Below, in pieces: positions 58,200 through 64,000 of a stretch of 64,000 nucleotides of DNA; within the stretch, counting starts at the first letter, position 1; every line of letters starts with the position of its first letter. The notes beneath the pieces are model-generated. The model made no database searches, was not told the origin of the DNA, and saw only the letters and a program-made list of their open reading frames with translations. The position numbers and the translations under genes are program-made. Source of the stretch: Leptodactylus fallax (taxonomy: Eukaryota; Chordata; Amphibia; Anura; Leptodactylidae); the NCBI GenBank assembly GCA_947044405.1, contig CAMRHE010000655.1, forward strand, positions 620,001-684,000. Direction: 5' to 3'.

Positions 58200-59062
58200 C
58201 AGTTGAAAGCAGAAGTTTCCATACACTATAGAAAAAGACATATATGCATGTTTTTCTTACTCTGACATGAAATCAGAATAAACCTTTCCCGTTATATGGT
58301 GTTCTCAGGCTTGGCTATAATGACCATTGTTACATTTAGAGGAAAAAGGGAGAAAAAAGAACACCATCCCAACTGTGACACACGGGGGTGGCAGCATCAT
58401 GATGTGGGGTTGTTTTGCTGCAGGAGGGACTGGTGACCTTCACAAAATAGATGGCATCTTAAGGAAAGAACATTATGTGGCAATACTGAAGCAACATCTC
58501 AAGACATCAGCCAGGAAGTTAAAGCCTGGGGGCAAATGGGTCTTCCAAATGGACAATGACCTGAAGCATACAGCCAAACTGGTCACAAAGTGGATTAAGG
58601 TTAACAAAGTCAATGTTTTGGAGTGTCCATCACAAAGCCCTGATCTCAATCCTATTGAAAATTTATGGGCAAAGCTGAAAAGGCAGGTGCGAGCAAGGCG
58701 GCCTACAAACATGGCTCAGTGACACCAGTTCTGTCAGGAGGAATGGGCCCAAATTCCTACCAACTATTGTGAGAAGCTTGTGGAAGAAGATCCAAGACGT
58801 GTGACCCAAGTCATACAGTGTAAGGGCAATGGTACCAAATACTAATGAAATGTAGGTAAACTTTTGACTTTGCAGAAAGTAATAAAAATGCCTTAAACAT
58901 TCTCTCTCTCTCATTATTCTGGCATTTGGCAAATATAAATAATTTTGATAATCCTAATTGGCCTAAAACGGGAAAGGTTTATTCTGATTTCATGTCAGAT
59001 AATGAGAAAAACATGCATATGTGTCTTTTTATATAGTGTATGTAAACTTCTGGTTTCAACTG
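58200..59062 (+). mobile_element. Internally deleted Tc1 element
   Basis: The ends CAGTTGAAAGCAGAAG and CTTCTGGTTTCAACTG are inverted, with TA at 58198-58199 and 59063-59064. The arms are long (over 100 bp) and include GACATGAAATCAGAATAAAC on the left, mirrored on the right. At 863 bp it is about half the usual length. Confidence 0.92.
58335..58845 (+). pseudogene. Tc1 transposase, C-terminal remnant
   Basis: It includes THGGGSIMMWGCFAAGGTG, the second aspartate in FQMDNDLKHTAK and the glutamate in [15 protein letters not shown]. The first aspartate and the whole DNA-binding half are deleted. One in-frame stop follows NMAQ at about 58720, after which the normal C terminus continues (EEWAQIPTNYCEKLVEE to GNGTKY). 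Confidence 0.9.
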
Positions 59063-59095
59063 TATATAGTCAATGGGTGGCCAGCAAGTAGTTAA

Positions 59096-61599
59096 TAAAA
59101 AAAATCACTTACCCTGTTCCCTATTCATCTGCATACAAACACTCAGAATCCCCAGGATCCTGCAAATGAAACCAGGCTCATGAAGTTAGATATTTTATCA
59201 TAAAAATAAAAAAAGAAAAATATCAAGAAATGAAATATAAATGTATGAAATACAGGAATAACACTGAGACAGAAACTCCAGTGCACCCATAGATATTACA
59301 CCATGAATACAGATATCCGCTTGCTGAGAATGTATCACGGACGCTGAGACTCGCTATGAGCTTCAGGAGTATTAGGACTCATCAACTGAGGTTGTGTTGA
59401 TCATTTAGGTGACACATTGCTTCATTATACACGTCTGCATAAATAATCCGCTACTTAATATGCTGGTATAGGATGACTTCCATCATCCTTATGTCTCCAG
59501 CTTTGTTGGAAGCGAATTAAAGTCACATGACTGTGTCACCTTCCAAAATGGTCTGGCATATCAAAGACTCGCTGCAGAAGTCCATTGATCAAATGTAGTT
59601 AAGTAAAACCAATTGTGCAAGGCTCAGACATTAATATTTGTTGAAGACATGGACATTACTGTTTAACAAAGTTCTTGCCAAATCTTTGCCAGAGCCCTAA
59701 ACAATGCATTGACTTTATTCCTTATAGTGTCTACTGTATGTATACAGAACTTTCTGCACTTTACCTTTTGGCTCAACATACCTGAGATGTGTGGCACAAG
59801 ATGATCAGCTTTGAAGAAAACATGATTTTGCAATGTACTGTTGGGATTTGTTTATGCTATATGTCTGTGTGTTGCCACCTAGTGGTCATGATGTGACTTG
59901 CGCCTGTCCAGGGTTTGCTTACATATATAGGAGGACACATCTGTATATGTACGTCTGTAAATGTATCTTATAATAATGAAGTGTATAGTTATACGGTATA
60001 GCTATATTGTTCTGTGCTAGATTACTCACAAATCTTCATAAAATGCTCACTAAAATTTTCCAGGTCAAAGTAGTGGAGTAAGCAGGAGGATTCATTGTAT
60101 GGGTTCAATGAAAAGAAGGGTCTGGGGCAGGCATTGAAAAGCTCTTGGCAGATATGAGGGAAATGCTAGCAATAATGAGATTTAAATAGAACCTGCCGGA
60201 ATAAATAACACTGTCATATAGTGCTCTATGAATACCGTCATATAGTGGTCAAATAGTAACACCATATAAAGTGCAAATAATACCATTATTATAAATGTAT
60301 CATATAATGGTTAGATAATAACACCATAAAGGGCTGAAATAATAACGTCATAAAGAGACCACATAACTCCGCTATATAGTGCCTTACTACAGAGTATAAA
60401 TAACACAGCCATATGGTGTCCACAGGAGAATTTTATGCAGTCCATTCAATTATATTTTGCTCATTCCTCCACAATTACATACAATTAGATTGATGGAGTT
60501 TGCTTGTCCCCAGGCCAGTTTTGATACTGATGACCTCCTGTACTTACACCTCGGCAGTGACATGACCTCCGCTAACCACCTGCCAGCACAAATGTGGTGA
60601 GTTCCCAACTGGGGATTCACAGCTAGTCAGAAGAACCAGGTTAATACTTCGGTAGAAATCCCTTCCTTTGACTTGATCTTCACCGCTGCTGCCACTGCAA
60701 ATTGCCAGGATGATAATGAAACATCATTATCATCATGTTCACATCCCAGTGCGGCAGGAGAACGGTAGTGGAGGCCATCGTGAGTTGGAAGGGCAGATGG
60801 ATTGCACAGGGATGGATCTAACCGTCTACCCCCCCCATGCATGTTCCCCAAAGGGAACCTATACAGAGGACAGAGCTGGAAGCCTCCGACCTTGTATGAC
60901 AAACAACAGTGCCGGCCGTCCCATTGATTTATAACGGGGTCCAATGGATTTTAATTAAATTTCCATCATTTTGAAAGGAAAAATGGTACGGCATGCAACA
61001 CCCATTGAATATGGGATCTCTGACTCAGAAGTGACCATAGCCTTCCATGTCTGAACAGTGTTATTTGTCCAAAGCATATGATTCTTTAGCATCCATCTGT
61101 TTTTCTTGCACACTATTTCAGGGTCAATGAGAAGACCTTTCATTTGCATAATACAAATCTCATGAAGATTTACTAGCTTGATGTTCCCATAAAGACATAT
61201 AAAAGAGGACAAAACTAACATAAATAGTAAAAAAAAAAAAGCAAAGGCATAAGTTGTACAGTGATACGTTTGGAAACAATGCAGACTCGCCCGGTGCAGA
61301 TTGTTGACTCAGGACTATGGGACGACATCAATAGTTCATCATTTCCCATTATTTCATTTTTATAAAAATAAATTCCAAGCTGTTTGTGGAGCACAATACT
61401 ATATAAAATATCCTCGCTGCTCTTCAAGAACCAGAAAAAAATATCCAATGATATATAAAATGTGCTGAGATAAATCTACTGGTAACGCAAACCGCGCAGT
61501 CATCAGTCATACACAGCTCCGCAGCTTCATAGGTCTTGTACCAGGGTCAGAATATTTCCGGATTTAGTCAGAAAGCTAAATAATTAAGTGGAATATGTC
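59096..61599. other. No gene seen; one dispersed repeat copy
   Basis: 59780-59935 is the third copy of the dispersed repeat and lacks the hAT insertion present at 32653. At 60200-60420, tandem-like text (ATAATACCATT, ACACCATATAAAG) weakly resembles the 73-bp array. Other frames are short and featureless. Confidence 0.5.
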
Positions 61600-62560
61600 A
61601 GAAATCTATATGATAGTATAATACGTGTCAGCATTCCATATTATAGTATAATACGTGTCAGCATTCCATATTATAGTATATAATACAACATGTCAGCATT
61701 CCATATTATAGTATAATACATGTCAGAATTCCATATTATAGTATAATACAACATGTCAGCATTCCATATTATAGTATAATACAACATGTCAGCATTCCAT
61801 ATTATAGTATAATACAACATGTCAGTATTCCATATTATAGTATAATACATGTCAGCATTCCATATTATAGTATAATACATGTCAGCATTCCATATTATAG
61901 TATAATACATGTCAGCATTCCATATTATAGTATAATACATGTCAGCATTCCATATTATAGTATAATACATGTCAGCATTCCATATTATAGTATAATACAT
62001 GTCAGAATTCCATATTATAGTATAATACAACATGTCAGCATTCCATATTATAGTATAATACAACATGTCAGCATTCCATATTATAGTATAATACAACATG
62101 TCAGTATTCCATATTATAGTATAATACATGTCAGCATTCCATATTATAGTATAATACATGTCAGCATTCCATATTATAGTATAATACATGTCAGCATTCC
62201 ATATTATAGTATAATACATGTCAGCATTCCATATTATAGTATAATACATGTCAGCATTCCATATTATAGTATAATACATGTCAGAATTCCATATTATAGT
62301 ATAATACAACATGTCAGCATTCCATATTATAGTATAATACAACATGTCAGCATTCCATATTATAGTATAATACAACATGTCAGTATTCCATATTATAGTA
62401 TAATAAACATGTCAGCATTCCATATTATAGTATAATACAACATGTCAGTATTCCATATTATAGTATAATACATGTCAGCATTCCATATTATACTATAATA
62501 CATGTCAGCATTCCATATTATAGTATAATACAACATGTCAGCATTCCATATTATTGTATA
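61600..62560. repeat. 30/33-bp minisatellite with 279-bp higher-order repeat
   Basis: The basic unit is GTCAGCATTCCATATTATAG plus TATAATACAT (30 bp), with a 33-bp form ending TATAATACAACAT. The variant GTCAGAATTC starts at 61722, 62001 and 62280, and GTCAGTATTC at 61821, 62100 and 62379, all exactly 279 bp apart (six 30-bp plus three 33-bp units). The 235-codon minus-strand frame is a by-product of units divisible by three. Confidence 0.95.
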
Positions 62561-62823
62561 AAAAGCCCTGTGTATTCTTACTACATAATAGACTAAGGCT
62601 CCATTCAGATCCGATTAGCAGAAAAGTGGATAGCTATCTGCTTACAAAGACATCAATTAAAAAAAAAAAAAAAAAAAAAAGGATCAGTTTCTGTCCGGTT
62701 TTTTTGACATATGTTAAATGGATGTGCTAAGTGGATGTAAAAAAAACGTGATGTGAATCGAGCCTAAGAATGTGCATGGGTGTCAGCTCCAAATCTACAT
62801 AACCATATGTATTGTGTTCAGTG
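62561..62823. other. No gene seen
   Basis: Contains a poly(A) run at 62659-62680. Confidence 0.4.
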
Positions 62824-62824
62824 G

Positions 62825-63052
62825 CATAACTAAAGTCTTGTGGGCCTGGGCGCAAACTTTTGTCCGGGGCCCCCTACCCCCTTCCTAGAGCAAATTCTTG
62901 ATAGTGGCAGTTACGGTCGCTGAAGCAATATCTCAGATCCTTGAAAGGGATACAGCTTTAATACCCACAACTGCAGTTATCAAGAATACGGTGAGTGAAC
63001 AGCGCACAGCACCCAGCATGTAACCAATACTGGTCCACCGTAGTGGACCCCA
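62825..63052. mobile_element. Left end of a GGCGTAAC-type hAT element
   Basis: CAGTGGCATAACTAAAG followed by GGGCCTGGGCG resembles the end of the element at 29588 read in reverse. The other end was not found. Confidence 0.5.
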
Positions 63053-63101
63053 CCAGTGGTGACACTAGCCTCTTTGCTGCCTGAGGCAGACTATAGAAAG
63101 A

Positions 63102-63114
63102 CGCCCCCCCCCCC

Positions 63115-63143
<29 letters not shown>
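63102..63143. repeat. Poly(C) then poly(A) tract
   Basis: About ten cytosines followed by about 30 adenines, just after CAGTGGTGACACTAGCC, itself a likely hAT end. Confidence 0.85.
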
Positions 63144-63145
<2 letters not shown>

Positions 63146-64000
63146 GAGTTTCCATGCTACTAGTTTAACACACTGTTATCGTCGCACAATATACACAATA
63201 CACAAAGTTATAAAACAGTTTTTAAGAATTCTTCTTCCTGTATTACTTCAGTATCAGATCAACAACACGGTATTAACAATGACAATAATTTCACACATCT
63301 TCTGCTTGGTGGATGGACGATCCCACGTGGCCCCCATTCTCTATAATAGGAGCCCCGCAGATAGCTGAGTACTGGACTTCGGGTATCTTTGGCACTCCCA
63401 TTGAAGTGAATGAGAGCCACGCGGGTTCGTTCATCCACCAAGTGACACACCTATATATATGGCTGCAGCCAGGCTGGATTCCCACCCAGTGGGGGCAAAA
63501 AACCCAATTCGCAGGCTCAGTGGGGGTCTCAGCAGACAGACCCCCATCACTCAGGTATTTATCCTCTATCATTTAGGTGAATACAGGGCAGTAACATTTT
63601 GTGACTTACAGGTGACGTCTCTGACTAATCCTTCACATTTCCCTTCTCTTCCCTTTGGACCGCCATGACCACTTCTTCCAGCTGTGACTTGTCTCTGTAA
63701 AGGTTGCAACACAGACATCTTTGGCTCCTCACTTTTCCAGGCATCCAACCCACATTGTCCTCACCTACACAAAGCCCCCATCCTGCTGCTACCCCCAATT
63801 ATATAATATATGATATAAACCCCCATAATGAATAATACCCCCAAGTGCATCTTTATATTAATAATGTCCGTGTGTACCCTGTATAAATAGTGCCCCTTAT
63901 TAATAATACCCAAGGTGTTAACTAATTAAAAGGTTTTCCAGGTCATTAATAAATTAATCAGTGGGGTTCAAAAACCCAGGACCCCCACTGACCAGCTGTT
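63144..64000. other. No gene seen; MITE fragments
   Basis: About 63310-63575 and 63932-64000 carry phrases of the 51025-type family (TCAGGTATTTATCC; AGGTTTTCCAGGTCATTAAT). The last is cut by the window edge. Confidence 0.45.

Larger units (their letters stand above)
57430..59091. mobile_element. TTAA-type element split by a Tc1 insertion
   Basis: TTAA lies at 57426-57429 and 59092-59095, with loosely inverted ends (CCATTTCTTTAGTGG and CCAGCAAGTAG). The T-rich interior and AGGCAGGGACAGTAATAAAC match the element at 45589. A Tc1 element (58200-59062) is inserted at its TA. The relative at 45589 shows an uninterrupted equivalent (GTCTGGACATATATAGTC). Confidence 0.65.

Noticed and set aside
61671..62378. 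235-codon repetitive minus-strand frame
   Set aside because: A by-product of 30/33-bp units; the peptide is a pure repeat of MYYTIIWNAD type.
61600..62560. Possible CRISPR-like array
   Set aside because: Units are contiguous with no unique spacers, and the context is a vertebrate genome.

Overview
This window reads as intergenic or intronic DNA from a large, repeat-rich vertebrate genome, most likely an anuran amphibian (inference). The grounds are several Tc1/mariner families, an L1-type LINE, many palindromic elements flanked by TTAA, hAT elements with 8-bp target duplications, and abundant micro- and minisatellites. I find no ordinary host gene with exons, no tRNA or rRNA gene, no CRISPR array and no bacterial-style operon. 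Almost every long open frame is either transposon-derived or a by-product of a tandem repeat.

Layout. 0-5 kb: a fold-back Tc1 element, GATA microsatellites and a 31-bp minisatellite. 5-17 kb: TTAA-flanked palindromic elements, a solo LTR (5-bp duplication), a nested TA-flanked element and a 27-bp minisatellite. 17.5-23.4 kb: a full-length L1 on the minus strand with intact ORF1, ORF2 broken by three frameshifts, and an 11-bp duplication. 24-34 kb: a ~73-bp tandem array broken by a solo LTR and a hAT MITE, then two hAT elements of about 1.2 kb and a 1.2-kb TTAA element. 35-39 kb: an internally deleted Tc1 and a chimeric Tc1 with unlike ends. 38.9-43.6 kb: the LTR element described below. 44-64 kb: Tc1 remnants, a second copy of the 5-bp-duplication LTR, a 3-kb hAT stuffed with smaller elements, degenerate tandem repeats, a TTAA element split by another Tc1, and a minisatellite with 279-bp higher-order structure.

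The standout is 38876-43644. Two 405-bp LTRs (four differences by eye) with a 4-bp duplication, a candidate primer-binding site and a polypurine tract enclose one uninterrupted 1172-codon minus-strand frame and no recognisable gag, pol or env. The predicted protein is a mosaic of host-like sequence: a non-muscle/smooth-muscle myosin II rod segment, a HIP1/HIP1R-like coiled coil with pieces of its C-terminal region, and part of an hnRNP U SPRY domain. It looks like a young, non-autonomous LTR retroelement that acquired parts of at least three cellular mRNAs, and its frame ends inside the 3' LTR.

A second theme is module sharing. A core bounded by ~42-nt hairpins recurs in hAT elements with at least three different termini, often beside a ~31-33-bp minisatellite. 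Two Tc1 elements show inverted-duplication or chimeric architectures. All family names come from recognition by eye; no database search was run.
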